Origin: an uncultured Lachnospiraceae bacterium
GTDB taxonomy: Bacteria > Bacillota > Clostridia > Lachnospirales > Lachnospiraceae
DNA length: 51,621 nt
Reading direction: 5' to 3'
NCBI GenBank assembly: GCA_949948715.1
Contig: CATLGW010000016.1
Coordinates: 1 to 51,621 of the forward strand
Shown here: positions 8,009 to 16,177 of the stretch, piece after piece
Layout of the letters: each line of letters begins with the position of its first letter
Numbering within the stretch: the first letter of the stretch is position 1
Translations under genes and position numbers: made by a program
Notes under the pieces: generated by a model
What the model was told of the DNA's origin: nothing
What the model saw: only the letters and a program-made list of their open reading frames with translations
Databases searched by the model: none

Positions 8009-8971
8009 ATGGATCATCGTGAAATGCAGTGGGAGAAAATGAAAAGGGAGTATAAGGAGCGGCATATGTCGGAAGAAGGGGTGAGAAAAATGAAGGACAG
8101 CATTGAGAGAGCAAAGGCGGAAAAGCGCAGGGAACGCAGAGGTATTGTGTTAAAGAGGAGTCTGGCCGGGGCAGCGGCAGCGTTTTTAATGGTCACGGTG
8201 CTCCCCAACACTTCCCCCAGAGTGGCGCATGCCATGAGCCGGATCCCCATTTTGTCCAAGTGGGTGGAGGTGGTCACCTTTAGGGATTACCGGTATGAGA
8301 GCGACCGGCATATGGCGGATGTCAACGTGCCGGAGATTGTGCCCCAGGATGTTGGGGGAGCGGCGGACGGCGGGACGCAGGCAGACGTTTCAGATGTTTC
8401 CCCGGAAAATGACAGCGGGACAGTGCGGGAAAACATCCAGAAAACTGCCGAGGAGATCAACGCGGAAATACAGGAGATCACGGAGAAGCTGATAGGGGAA
8501 TTTGAGGAAAATCTGAAATATGAGGAGGGATATCAGGATTTGCTCGTCAAATCTGAAGTGCTCACCACCACGGACAAATACTTTGCCCTGAAGCTTATCT
8601 GTTATCAAGGGGCGGGAAGCGGAGCCGAGTGGGACTACTTCTACACCATCGATCTGGAGAGCGGAGACCGTCTTGCGCTGTCGGATCTCTTTGCGGAGGG
8701 CAGCGACTATATCGGAGCCATCAGTGAGAATATTAAGGAGCAGATGCGGGCGCAGATGGAAGCCGACGAAACTGTGATGTACTGGCTGGAATACGACATA
8801 GAGGAATGGAATTTTGACAGGATTACGGACGAGACGGGCTTCTATCTGAACCAGGAGGGGGAGGTTGTGATCTGCTTCAACGAGGGGGACGTGGCGCCCA
8901 TGTATATGGGATGCGTGGAATTCGTGATTCCCGGGGAGGCCGTGGACAATATTAGAATCGACAGTCTGTAA
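8009..8971 (+). CDS. RsiV-like membrane anti-sigma factor (DUF3298 sensor)
   Basis: A 320-residue single-pass protein. A short charged cytoplasmic segment (1-44) should hold the sigma factor. The TM helix is about 45-66. A Pro/Asp/Ser-rich spacer follows, then a C-terminal extracytoplasmic DUF3298/PdaC-like domain (about 165-320, with DYFYTIDLESGDRLALSDLF). In Bacillus, RsiV binds lysozyme through this domain and is then cut by signal peptidase and RasP, releasing SigV. An A-H-A site (residues 73-75) directly after the TM helix fits signal peptidase cleavage. It lies 35 bp after the sigma gene and has an AAAGGAAGGGAG ribosome binding site. The ligand is not shown by the sequence. Confidence 0.85.
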   Translation: MDHREMQWEKMKREYKERHMSEEGVRKMKDSIERAKAEKRRERRGIVLKRSLAGAAAAFLMVTVLPNTSPRVAHAMSRIPILSKWVEVVTFRDYRYESDRHMADVNVPEIVPQDVGGAADGGTQADVSDVSPENDSGTVRENIQKTAEEINAEIQEITEKLIGEFEENLKYEEGYQDLLVKSEVLTTTDKYFALKLICYQGAGSGAEWDYFYTIDLESGDRLALSDLFAEGSDYIGAISENIKEQMRAQMEADETVMYWLEYDIEEWNFDRITDETGFYLNQEGEVVICFNEGDVAPMYMGCVEFVIPGEAVDNIRIDSL

Positions 8972-9143
8972 AAAAGCCCGTCAAAGAGCTCTCTCTGACT
9001 TAATTATAGCATGAGAAATTGGCAATAACAAGACTGTTCCTGCTCTGTCCCCTGTAGTAAACTGTTAGGGCACATCAAAAACGCAGGGCCAAATCCCCTC
9101 CCCCGGAAGTCAGAGGGGGAGGGGACGGCGGAAAGGCAGGGAG

Positions 9144-11126
9144 ATGACGGAAAACAAGAGGTGGGAGAGAGCGCAGGAGGAAGCCTATTTGAGGGAAACT
9201 CTGGAGGCGGCCGGGGAGCAGCTTGCCCGGGCCCGGGAGGCAACGGACAGAAGGCGGGAGGAAATCGCCCAGGCACGAAGGGAACTCTGGGAGAATGCGG
9301 ATCGGGGAATTACAAATCTCTGGAATGCGGATGATTTCGAGGCTCTTGCAGAATTAAACCAGGGTCTCGCACCCATTGCGGAGTTGGCGGCGGACTGTAT
9401 GGAGAATGAGCGGAAAATACGCCGGCTGGAGCTGCTTGTGCAGTCGCCGTATTTTGCGGGAATGGACTTTTGCTTTGAGGAGGGCGGGGAGGCGGAGAGG
9501 ATTTACATCGGGCGAACGGCGCTGATGGAGAAAAGGGCGGCAAAAATATATGTCTATGACTGGCGTTCACCCATAGCGGGAGTCTTTTACCGGTTTCTTC
9601 CCGGGGAGGCCTTTTATGACGCCCCCGGGGGAAGGATTACGGGGAGTCTTCAGAGAAAGCGCCAGTATGAAATTAAAAACGGGATTCTGCTGTCGTATTT
9701 CGAAACGGATATAAATATCGGCGATGAGATACTCAGACGCCAGTTGTCGGAGAATGCTTCCCCCAGGATGAAAGCCATTGTGGAGACGATTCAAAGGGAG
9801 CAGGACGCGGTGATCCGCAACAGGGACAGCGATCTGCTGATGATACAGGGGGCGGCCGGGAGCGGTAAGACCTCCGTGGCCCTGCACCGGGCCGCTTTTC
9901 TCATGTATCGGGGTCTGGAGCGGAGCCTGTCGGCCGGGAGCATTCTGATCCTTTCCCCCAACGGGGCTTTTGAAGAATATATATCCGACGTCCTGCCGCA
10001 GCTTGGGGAGGACAATGTGGCCACGGAGGTGTTCGAGGAGCTGATGGGCTCCCTTTTGGAGGGCCAGAGCATACAGCCCCAGAGGGAGTTTCTGGAGATG
10101 GCCCTGGGGGAAGGCTCTGGGGGAATACGAAAGAAAAGCATCGGGTTTAAGACCTCGGAGGCCTTTATGGAGGCCTTGGACGGCCTGGCGGCTCAAATGC
10201 CTCTGGAAACCGGCGCTCAGGACGCAGCCGGTGAAAGGCTGCGCAGGCTGCGGGAGGGATACAGGGCACTCTGGACGGAAGAGAGCGGTCTGATGTTTCG
10301 GCTGCCGGAGGGGATTTCCTGGGAGGACATCCGGGAAATCCGGGAGTACACCCTGGGAAATTTGGAGGCGGAGGTATTGCGCTTTGACGATGCCCTGGCG
10401 CTCCTTTACGGGTATGTGAAGGCCTGGGGCAGCGGAATAAACAGGGGATTGCGGCAGGTCATGGTGGACGAGGCCCAGGATTATTACCCGCTGCAGTACG
10501 CCGTGCTGCGCCTCCTGTTTCCCTGTGCAAAGTTTACGGTGCTGGGGGACGTCAATCAGGCCCTGACCAAGAGGGAAGATCTCTCCTTTTACGGAGGGCT
10601 GCAAAGGCTTTTGGGGAAGAAAAGCGCCTCCCTGGTGAAATTAAACAAGAGCTTTCGCTGCACCCGGGAGATTCTCCGGTTTTCCCTTGGGATTCTCTCC
10701 CGGAACAATGGGGAGGTGCAATCCTTTAACCGCAGCGGGGAGCCGGTTGCGGCGGAGGCGTTTGACAGCCGGGAGGCCTATCTGGACCGGATTGTGGGGG
10801 AGGTCCAGGAAGGTTTGCGGAGAGGATATGAGACGGTGTGCCTGATCTGTAAAACGGAGGAAAACTGCCGCCGGCTGCACGGGGAGCTTTGCCTCCGGAT
10901 GGAGCTTCGGCCGGTGGGAGAAGCGGGGGAGGGGACCCTGCGGGGAATTTTCATGCTTCCCTCCTATATGGCAAAGGGACTGGAATTTGACGCCGTGATT
11001 GTCTGCGATGCCGATTCTGCAAATTATTCCCGGGAATGGGACAGGAGGATTTTATATGTGGAGTGCACCCGGGCGCTGCACAGGCTCAGCCTGTTTTGTC
11101 AGGGGGAGATGTCGCCCCTGATCTGA
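9144..11126 (+). CDS. helD: HelD-type UvrD/Rep-like helicase, RNA polymerase recycling
   Basis: A 660-residue SF1 ATPase of the HelD (helicase IV-like) family. In Firmicutes HelD binds RNA polymerase and removes it from stalled complexes. The N-terminal 70 residues are a coiled coil, the arm that enters the polymerase secondary channel in HelD. Walker A is GAAGSGKTSVALHR (about 235-248). The helicase motifs VDEAQDYYP, GDVNQALT, KLNKSFRCTREIL and KGLEFDAVIV follow, with a C-terminal ECTRALHRL. It is shorter than the B. subtilis protein (about 770). It has its own terminator and sits between the sigma/anti-sigma pair and an exporter. Confidence 0.88.
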   Translation: MTENKRWERAQEEAYLRETLEAAGEQLARAREATDRRREEIAQARRELWENADRGITNLWNADDFEALAELNQGLAPIAELAADCMENERKIRRLELLVQSPYFAGMDFCFEEGGEAERIYIGRTALMEKRAAKIYVYDWRSPIAGVFYRFLPGEAFYDAPGGRITGSLQRKRQYEIKNGILLSYFETDINIGDEILRRQLSENASPRMKAIVETIQREQDAVIRNRDSDLLMIQGAAGSGKTSVALHRAAFLMYRGLERSLSAGSILILSPNGAFEEYISDVLPQLGEDNVATEVFEELMGSLLEGQSIQPQREFLEMALGEGSGGIRKKSIGFKTSEAFMEALDGLAAQMPLETGAQDAAGERLRRLREGYRALWTEESGLMFRLPEGISWEDIREIREYTLGNLEAEVLRFDDALALLYGYVKAWGSGINRGLRQVMVDEAQDYYPLQYAVLRLLFPCAKFTVLGDVNQALTKREDLSFYGGLQRLLGKKSASLVKLNKSFRCTREILRFSLGILSRNNGEVQSFNRSGEPVAAEAFDSREAYLDRIVGEVQEGLRRGYETVCLICKTEENCRRLHGELCLRMELRPVGEAGEGTLRGIFMLPSYMAKGLEFDAVIVCDADSANYSREWDRRILYVECTRALHRLSLFCQGEMSPLI

Positions 11127-11177
11127 CAGACGACAGGCGTGCGTTTTAAGTTCGAAAAATGCAACATGACAGGGAAT

Positions 11178-11222
11178 AGGGACAGCTTACCGCGAAAGAC
11201 TTGCGGCGGGCGGTCCCTTTTT
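11178..11222 (+). terminator. Rho-independent terminator after helD
   Basis: AGGGAC (11178-11183) pairs with GTCCCT (11213-11218), with inner GC and CCGC/GCGG pairs, followed by TTTTT. Confidence 0.7.
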
Positions 11223-11284
11223 ACTATGATGGGAAGGAGCAGCCGGGGACAGACCGAAACTCCGGCGGCGGAAGGAGAGGAAAT

Positions 11285-12214
11285 ATGGAAGCGGTGATTC
11301 AAGTGAAGGGGCTGAAAAAGCACTATGGAGAGACAAAGGCGGTGGACGGCATCGACTTTCAGGTGGAGAGAGGGGAGATTTTCGGCTTCCTGGGGGTCAA
11401 CGGCGCGGGAAAATCCACATCCATCCGGATGCTCTGCACGCTAAGTAAGCCTACGGCGGGGGAGATCGAGATCTGCGGCTGTCTGGCGGGCAGGGATGAT
11501 AGGGACATCCGCAGAAAAATCGGCGTGGTGTGGCAGGACAACTGCCTGGACGAGAGGCTTACCCTGCGGGAGAATCTGTACATAAGAGGCTCCCTGTACG
11601 GACAGGGTGGGAGGAAGCTTAAGGAGAGCATTGACCGGGCCGGGGAGAGGCTTTCCCTCTCCGGGTTTTGGGACAGACCCTATGGGAAATTGTCGGGAGG
11701 ACAGAAAAGGCGCGGCGAGATTGGGGCGGCTTTGGTCAACACACCTAAGATCCTCTTTTTGGACGAACCGACCACAGGCCTGGACCCCGCCGCCAGGCAG
11801 AGCGTGTGGGAGTGTCTGGAGCTATTGCGGCGGGAGGAGAAGGTGACGGTTTTTCTGACCACCCACTATATGGAGGAGGCGGCCAGGGCGGGACATATCG
11901 CCGTGATGGACGGCGGCAGGATACGGGAATTCGGGACTCCCTTTGAATTGAAGGAGAAATATGCTTCAGACCGGCTGAAGCTTTCGCCCAAGGAGGGCTG
12001 CCGGGAGGAGCTTAGGAGGATCGCGGAAAAATACTGTCCGGGGAAGTGCGTTTGGACGGGAGACGTTTGTTTGGCGTCGGTGTCAGACAGCCTCGCCGCC
12101 CTGCCCGTCCTGGAAGAGGCGGGAGACCTCCTTCGGGGATTCGAGCTGGTGCAGGGCTCCCTGGACGATGTGTTTTTAAATATCACGGGAAAAAGACTGG
12201 AGGAGAGCAGGTAA
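11285..12214 (+). CDS. ABC-2 exporter ATP-binding protein, DrrA-like
   Basis: A 309-residue nucleotide-binding subunit. Walker A is GVNGAGKST (37-45), the signature is LSGGQKRRGEIGAALV (the family variant with RR), Walker B is ILFLDEPTTGLD, and the switch is FLTTHYME. The roughly 80-residue C-terminal extension, with LDDVFLNITGK at its end, is typical of DrrA/NodI-type exporters. The ATG at 11285 follows GGAGAGGAAAT; an upstream in-frame start (11201) overlaps the helD terminator and is unlikely. The stop abuts the permease ATG. The substrate is unknown; drugs, antimicrobial peptides or lipids are possible. Confidence 0.92.
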   Translation: MEAVIQVKGLKKHYGETKAVDGIDFQVERGEIFGFLGVNGAGKSTSIRMLCTLSKPTAGEIEICGCLAGRDDRDIRRKIGVVWQDNCLDERLTLRENLYIRGSLYGQGGRKLKESIDRAGERLSLSGFWDRPYGKLSGGQKRRGEIGAALVNTPKILFLDEPTTGLDPAARQSVWECLELLRREEKVTVFLTTHYMEEAARAGHIAVMDGGRIREFGTPFELKEKYASDRLKLSPKEGCREELRRIAEKYCPGKCVWTGDVCLASVSDSLAALPVLEEAGDLLRGFELVQGSLDDVFLNITGKRLEESR

Positions 12215-13123
12215 ATGAGAGAGCTGTTTTATTTGACCAAGAGAAACTGTTTGAACTATTGGAGGGACAGGTCGGCCGTGTTTTTCTCCCTGCTGTCCAT
12301 GCTGATCATTTTAGTGCTGATGGTAGTATTTTTGGGAAAGATGAACAGTGAGGATCTGGTAAATATCCTGGCCCGGTACGGGGGAGAGCGGGACGCGGTC
12401 CGGGACGGGAAAAACGCTGCCTATCTGGTGCAGCTCTGGACCCTTTCGGGAATCCTGCTGGTGAATGCCGTCACCGTGACGCTCACGGTCATGGGCGGCC
12501 TGGTGCAGGACGAGGCAGAGAAAAAGGCCATGGCCTTTTATGTGACGCCGGTAAAGCGGTGGAAGTTATCCCTCGGCTATGTGCTGGCGGCGTGGTCTGC
12601 GGGGGTTGTCATGTGCCTGTTTACTCTGGCGGCGGGAGAGGCATATTTTTTCCTTGAGGGCCATGAGCTCTTGGCGCCCAAAAGCCTCCTTGTCCTCTGC
12701 GGCATGATCGTCCTGAATGCTCTGGTATTCTCCGTGCTGGGCTATGTGCTGGCCCTTTCTGTCAAAAGCCGCAGCGCCTGGGGCGGGATACTTTCCATTG
12801 CGGGAACCCTGGTGGGATTTGCGGGCGGCATTTATCTGCCCATGTCGCTTTTGTCCGAGGGAGTGCAGACGGCCCTGAAATGTCTGCCGGTGATTCACGG
12901 GGCGGCCATGATGCGGGACGTCTGCACAGAGGAAGCCATCCGCGTGACCTTTTCGGGGCTGCCGGAGTCTGCCGGGGATGTGTTCCGGGAGAGGATGGGA
13001 ATCGCCCTGACGGTGGGGGAGCATGTGATTTCCGTGGAGGAACAGGTGCTTTTTCTGACGGCGTATGTTATAATAGCCTTGGCGGCCGCGTTTTGGCTGA
13101 ACCGCAAAAGGCGGTGTGAATAG
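12215..13123 (+). CDS. ABC-2 type exporter permease
   Basis: A 302-residue integral membrane protein with about six hydrophobic segments. The first TM is around residues 20-40 (SAVFFSLLSMLIILVLMVVF), followed by a roughly 60-residue external loop and five TMs from about 85 onward. The ABC2-type core motif is LPVIHGAAMMRDV. It starts directly after the ATPase stop, so the pair forms one exporter. There is a cytosolic N-terminus and a basic C-terminus (LNRKRRCE). Confidence 0.88.
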   Translation: MRELFYLTKRNCLNYWRDRSAVFFSLLSMLIILVLMVVFLGKMNSEDLVNILARYGGERDAVRDGKNAAYLVQLWTLSGILLVNAVTVTLTVMGGLVQDEAEKKAMAFYVTPVKRWKLSLGYVLAAWSAGVVMCLFTLAAGEAYFFLEGHELLAPKSLLVLCGMIVLNALVFSVLGYVLALSVKSRSAWGGILSIAGTLVGFAGGIYLPMSLLSEGVQTALKCLPVIHGAAMMRDVCTEEAIRVTFSGLPESAGDVFRERMGIALTVGEHVISVEEQVLFLTAYVIIALAAAFWLNRKRRCE

Positions 13124-13184
13124 CGAGGCCGGTCTGCGGCGGGGGCTGGCAGGAAAAGGGCAGGATATAGAGATAGAGGTGGAT

Positions 13185-13622
13185 ATGAAGATTACCATAC
13201 AGGAGTGTCCCGAGGGGGAGGAGGACGAGATTATTCTCCGCTGCAAAAACGTGGACGAGCAGCTTTTGAAGCTGGTATATGACCTTCGGGCAGACCGGGA
13301 GAAGCTCACGGTGTCCAAGGGAGAGAAGCTGTTTCAGGTGCTGCCTTCAAACATTTATTATTTTGAGGCGGTGGACAGCAGAGTCTTTGCCTATCTGGAG
13401 AAGGAGGTCTATGAGACCCGGCTTAAGCTCTACGAGCTGGAGGAGCGGTACAGGAACACGGATTTTTTTCGGGCATCCAAATCGGTTATCATCAACCTGG
13501 CCAAAATAAAGTGTTTGAGTCCGGTGTTCAGCGGACGCTTTGAAGCCCAGATGAAAAACGGGGAGAGGTTAATCATTTCCAGACAGTATGTGCCGAAGCT
13601 GAAGGAGAAGCTCAAATGGTAG
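13185..13622 (+). CDS. LytTR-domain transcription regulator without receiver
   Basis: A 145-residue protein. The C-terminal about 95 residues form a LytTR DNA-binding domain (VLPSNIYYFEAVDSRVFAYL, FFRASKSVIINLAKIKCLSP, MKNGERLIISRQYVPKLKEK). The N-terminus has no phosphoreceiver, so it is a one-component LytTR as found with DUF3021 partners. The ATG at 13185 (GTGGATATG context) is preferred to the frame opening at 13116 inside the permease. It is likely co-transcribed with the exporter and the DUF3021 gene. Such pairs often regulate their own ABC operon; here that is inference. Confidence 0.9.
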   Translation: MKITIQECPEGEEDEIILRCKNVDEQLLKLVYDLRADREKLTVSKGEKLFQVLPSNIYYFEAVDSRVFAYLEKEVYETRLKLYELEERYRNTDFFRASKSVIINLAKIKCLSPVFSGRFEAQMKNGERLIISRQYVPKLKEKLKW

Positions 13623-13675
13623 GCAGGGAAATAGGGGATGTGAGCGCCTGCCGGAGCGGGCAGATGGGAGCAGGA

Positions 13676-14110
13676 ATGAGGAAATTCAGAGATCTGGCAG
13701 CTATATTTTTGATGGTAAATGCCTGTGTGGAGATTGCCGTGGCGTTTTTTACCACGGCGGTGAATCCCGCAGAGACTGTGGAGACGGCGGTTCTCTGGCA
13801 GATTCCGCTGGTGTCTCTTTTGTGCACCTTGGGAAATCTGTTTTATCCCGGGAACAGGACCATGAAAAGGAGGGAGAGATGGGTCCGGATAGCGGTTCAT
13901 TATCTCTATATCAATGTCGTGGTGCTGGGTGCCGGTTATCTGTTTCGGTGGTTTCAATTTTCCCGTTTTAAGAGCGTGGCCGCCATGGTGCTCACCATCA
14001 CTCTTATTTTCGGGCTGGTGTCCCTGGCCTTTTGGACGAAGTCCGACAGGGAGGCCAGGTGGTTAAATCAAAGGCTGGAGGAATATCAGAAGGAGACTAA
14101 GGCGGTATAG
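13676..14110 (+). CDS. DUF3021 family membrane protein
   Basis: A 144-residue protein with four predicted TM helices (about 6-26, 41-58, 75-97 and 103-122) and a charged C-terminal tail. DUF3021 genes typically follow LytTR regulators of this size, which matches the position. The ATG at 13676 follows GGGAGCAGGA. An alternative ATG at 13616 overlaps the LytTR stop and would add 20 residues. A signal-sensing or regulator-tethering role is suggested by pairing only. Confidence 0.8.
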   Translation: MRKFRDLAAIFLMVNACVEIAVAFFTTAVNPAETVETAVLWQIPLVSLLCTLGNLFYPGNRTMKRRERWVRIAVHYLYINVVVLGAGYLFRWFQFSRFKSVAAMVLTITLIFGLVSLAFWTKSDREARWLNQRLEEYQKETKAV

Positions 14111-14241
14111 ACCAGGACAGAGGATATAGGGGACTAAAGTGCAGGTGAGGGAGACCAGCGACAAAGACGGGGTTGCAAAATGGCTGGAGGCCCATGGAAA
14201 AGTTTGATGGCGGGGCAGGGGATGATTCCATGGTTTCAGGC

Positions 14242-14270
14242 TTTACTTTTCCCCGGGTTTTGGTTAAAAT
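14242..14270 (+). promoter_or_regulatory. Possible promoter of the GtrII-like gene
   Basis: TTTACT (14242-14247) and TAAAAT (14265-14270) lie 17 bp apart in the 215-bp gap after the DUF3021 gene. The match is moderate. Confidence 0.4.
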
Positions 14271-14325
14271 ATGTGTTATGCGGCACCCGGAGATGGATTG
14301 ACAAGGCAGGAGGGCGTATTTAGCG

Positions 14326-15894
14326 GTGGACAAACTGGAAAGCCTGGAGAAAAAGTTCGTATGTTTTTTCAGGGAATATGGAAAATATATAATGGGTGGG
14401 CTGCTCGGCGGCATTTTGGGATATTTTATGCTGATGGCCTCGGAACTGGTCAATGATCTCGACGGAATATGGCATCTCTCAAATTTTGTGGCGGGCGACT
14501 GGGAGATATCCTTGGGAAGAGGGCTGCAGCGCTACGCGGACAGGGCGAGGTTTGGTATTGTGTCAAGCCCCTGGAATACGATTCTGACATTGCTTCTCAT
14601 AGGGACGGCCAACGCGGCAATCGTAAAAAAATTCAGTCTGGACAAGAGTTTGTATGCCTGGCTGATCGTCATTTTGCTGACGGTGAATCCCGTGATATGC
14701 AATTCTTTGTCCTACAGCTATATGTCTGTCAATTTTGGATTGGCTTATTTTTTCAGCGTCCTTTCCTTTCAAGTTATAACGATAACGGATAATTATAAGG
14801 CGGCTCTGGTGAGGGGCTGTCTTGGCGGGGCGCTTTTAGGAATTTCAATGGCGTTTTATCAGGCGTATACCTGTGTGACAAGCGTTTTGCTTGTTATTTT
14901 TGCGTTGAAATGCCTGGTGGAGGGCACTTGGGGAAGGGCAATGCTGCGTTATGCCACATCCTGTGTATGCGCCTTGGCTTCCGGGGGTCTGGCGTATTTG
15001 TGCATCACAAAAGCCCTGTTGTACAGGGCGGGCATAGGGCTGTCGTCGTACAAGGGCGCGGACAATATCGGACTGTGGCGGATAGTGAGTCGGCTTCCCT
15101 TTTCTTTGTCCCGGTGCTATCAGGAATTTTCCGCTTTTTTTGCAGAGAAAAAGGCGCTTTCAAATTTGGAGTTTATAGATCTGGTGCTGGCGGGGCTGTT
15201 TTTGTCCTGCCTGGCGGCGGCCGCTTTGCAGTTCGCAAGACTGTTTCGGCGAAGGAGGGCTGCTGCGGCTTTGTTTCTTGCAGCGATTCTTTTGCTGCCT
15301 GCCGCGGGCTGTTTTGTCCTGCTGATAGCCGTGGGAAATTCCATGACGGATTTGACGGCCCTGGGGATGATTATGTGCCCTGTGCTTTTGGGGGTGATTG
15401 TGCCGCGGGACGGGAAAGCGGGTTTTTTCGTAAAGAGAGCGTATCTGTTGTTCCTGCTGTGCTTTGCCTGGTTTCAGATTTCGGCGGTGAATCTTGACCA
15501 GGCGGCATTAAAAGAGGGAAAAAACGCGACGGTGGCCTTGGCGGAAAACATCATTTCCAGGATCTACGACAGCGGATATCCTGGCCAATGGGATCAGGTG
15601 GCTTTTGTGGGGCGGCCTGGAAACAATGATAGTTTTGCAAAGAACGCGGCCTACCAGGCAGCGAATGAATATGCCAAATTCGGTTGCTGGAGCACGGACG
15701 CCAGAAATAATAGGGCGTCTTGGGCGGGGATAACGTCCAATATTTTGGGAGTCAATATCAACCAGTGTTCCGAGGAGGACTACAAAGAGCTGACGGCATT
15801 GGAGCAAGTGGCCCAAATGCCGGAATTTCCGGCCGAGGGGTCAATCTGCGTGATTGACGGTATTATAGTCGTCAAGGTGTCGGAGCTTTATTGA
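14326..15894 (+). CDS. GtrII-like membrane glucosyltransferase family protein
   Basis: A 522-residue polytopic protein with about ten TM segments. A conserved early DGIWHLSNFVAGDWEISLGR loop carries the family-type acidic residues, followed by GRGLQRYAD. A soluble extracytoplasmic C-terminal region lies at about 400-522. This architecture matches the GtrII (Glucos_trans_II) family, which transfers glucosyl groups from lipid carriers to surface polymers. It starts with GTG after an AGGAGG about 12 bp upstream. It stands alone between two intergenic regions, with no glycosylation partners next to it. The acceptor is unknown. Confidence 0.75.
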   Translation: MDKLESLEKKFVCFFREYGKYIMGGLLGGILGYFMLMASELVNDLDGIWHLSNFVAGDWEISLGRGLQRYADRARFGIVSSPWNTILTLLLIGTANAAIVKKFSLDKSLYAWLIVILLTVNPVICNSLSYSYMSVNFGLAYFFSVLSFQVITITDNYKAALVRGCLGGALLGISMAFYQAYTCVTSVLLVIFALKCLVEGTWGRAMLRYATSCVCALASGGLAYLCITKALLYRAGIGLSSYKGADNIGLWRIVSRLPFSLSRCYQEFSAFFAEKKALSNLEFIDLVLAGLFLSCLAAAALQFARLFRRRRAAAALFLAAILLLPAAGCFVLLIAVGNSMTDLTALGMIMCPVLLGVIVPRDGKAGFFVKRAYLLFLLCFAWFQISAVNLDQAALKEGKNATVALAENIISRIYDSGYPGQWDQVAFVGRPGNNDSFAKNAAYQAANEYAKFGCWSTDARNNRASWAGITSNILGVNINQCSEEDYKELTALEQVAQMPEFPAEGSICVIDGIIVVKVSELY

Positions 15895-15920
15895 AGCCAG
15901 GCCGGCGATTTTAAAAACAG

Positions 15921-15949
15921 TTGCATTTTTCTTTCTGGTGTGGTATCCT
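15921..15949 (+). promoter_or_regulatory. Promoter of the ABC-F leader
   Basis: TTGCAT (15921-15926) and TATCCT (15944-15949) with a 17-bp spacer. Transcription would start about 25 bp before the leader uORF. Confidence 0.7.
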
Positions 15950-15955
15950 GATACT

Positions 15956-16177
15956 CAGAAAAAGGAGAGAGGTGATAAGATGCGGAGATAACCTGCTTTT
16001 GAGAGCATGAAGTTTCTTTACAGGGGCGTATGGCGCGCCTGTTGTTCATGTTGCCAAAGGCGGAGGATCTCCCTTATCCCCTCTTTTTTGGTGTCTTAAA
16101 ACAGGACGTGCGCAGGTGGGGTGCTACAGGGCTGAACCGTTTGGCAGCATAGACTCTTTAGAATGGGAGGAATGTGT
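15956..16177 (+). promoter_or_regulatory. Structured leader with 3-codon uORF, probable attenuator
   Basis: After AAAGGAGAGAGGTGAT a tiny ORF reads ATG CGG AGA TAA (15980-15991, Met-Arg-Arg). ACAGG (16020-16024) and CCTGT (16038-16042) close a hairpin. TGTTGCCAAA (16049-16058) can pair over 10 bp with TTTGGCAGCA (16140-16149), or its CCAAA can pair into the hexa-T region at 16084-16091 below a GAGG/CCTC hairpin. Such alternative folds plus a uORF are known for ribosome-mediated attenuation of antibiotic-resistance ABC-F genes. Function here is inference. Confidence 0.6.
15980..15991 (+). CDS. Leader uORF encoding Met-Arg-Arg
   Basis: ATG-CGG-AGA-TAA preceded by a strong purine-rich ribosome binding site (AAAGGAGAGAGGTGATAAG) and located 25-30 bases after a near-consensus promoter. 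A drug-stalled ribosome here would cover the start of the leader fold. It is too short for homology evidence. Confidence 0.5.
   Translation: MRR

Noticed and set aside
8972..9010. Terminator after the RsiV-like gene
   Set aside because: GTCA/TGAC and AGAG/CTCT can pair with bulges, but the T-run is on the minus side only, where no gene ends.
9567..10604. A 345-codon minus-strand frame opposite helD
   Set aside because: No recognisable domain or ribosome binding site; helD motifs on the + strand are complete.
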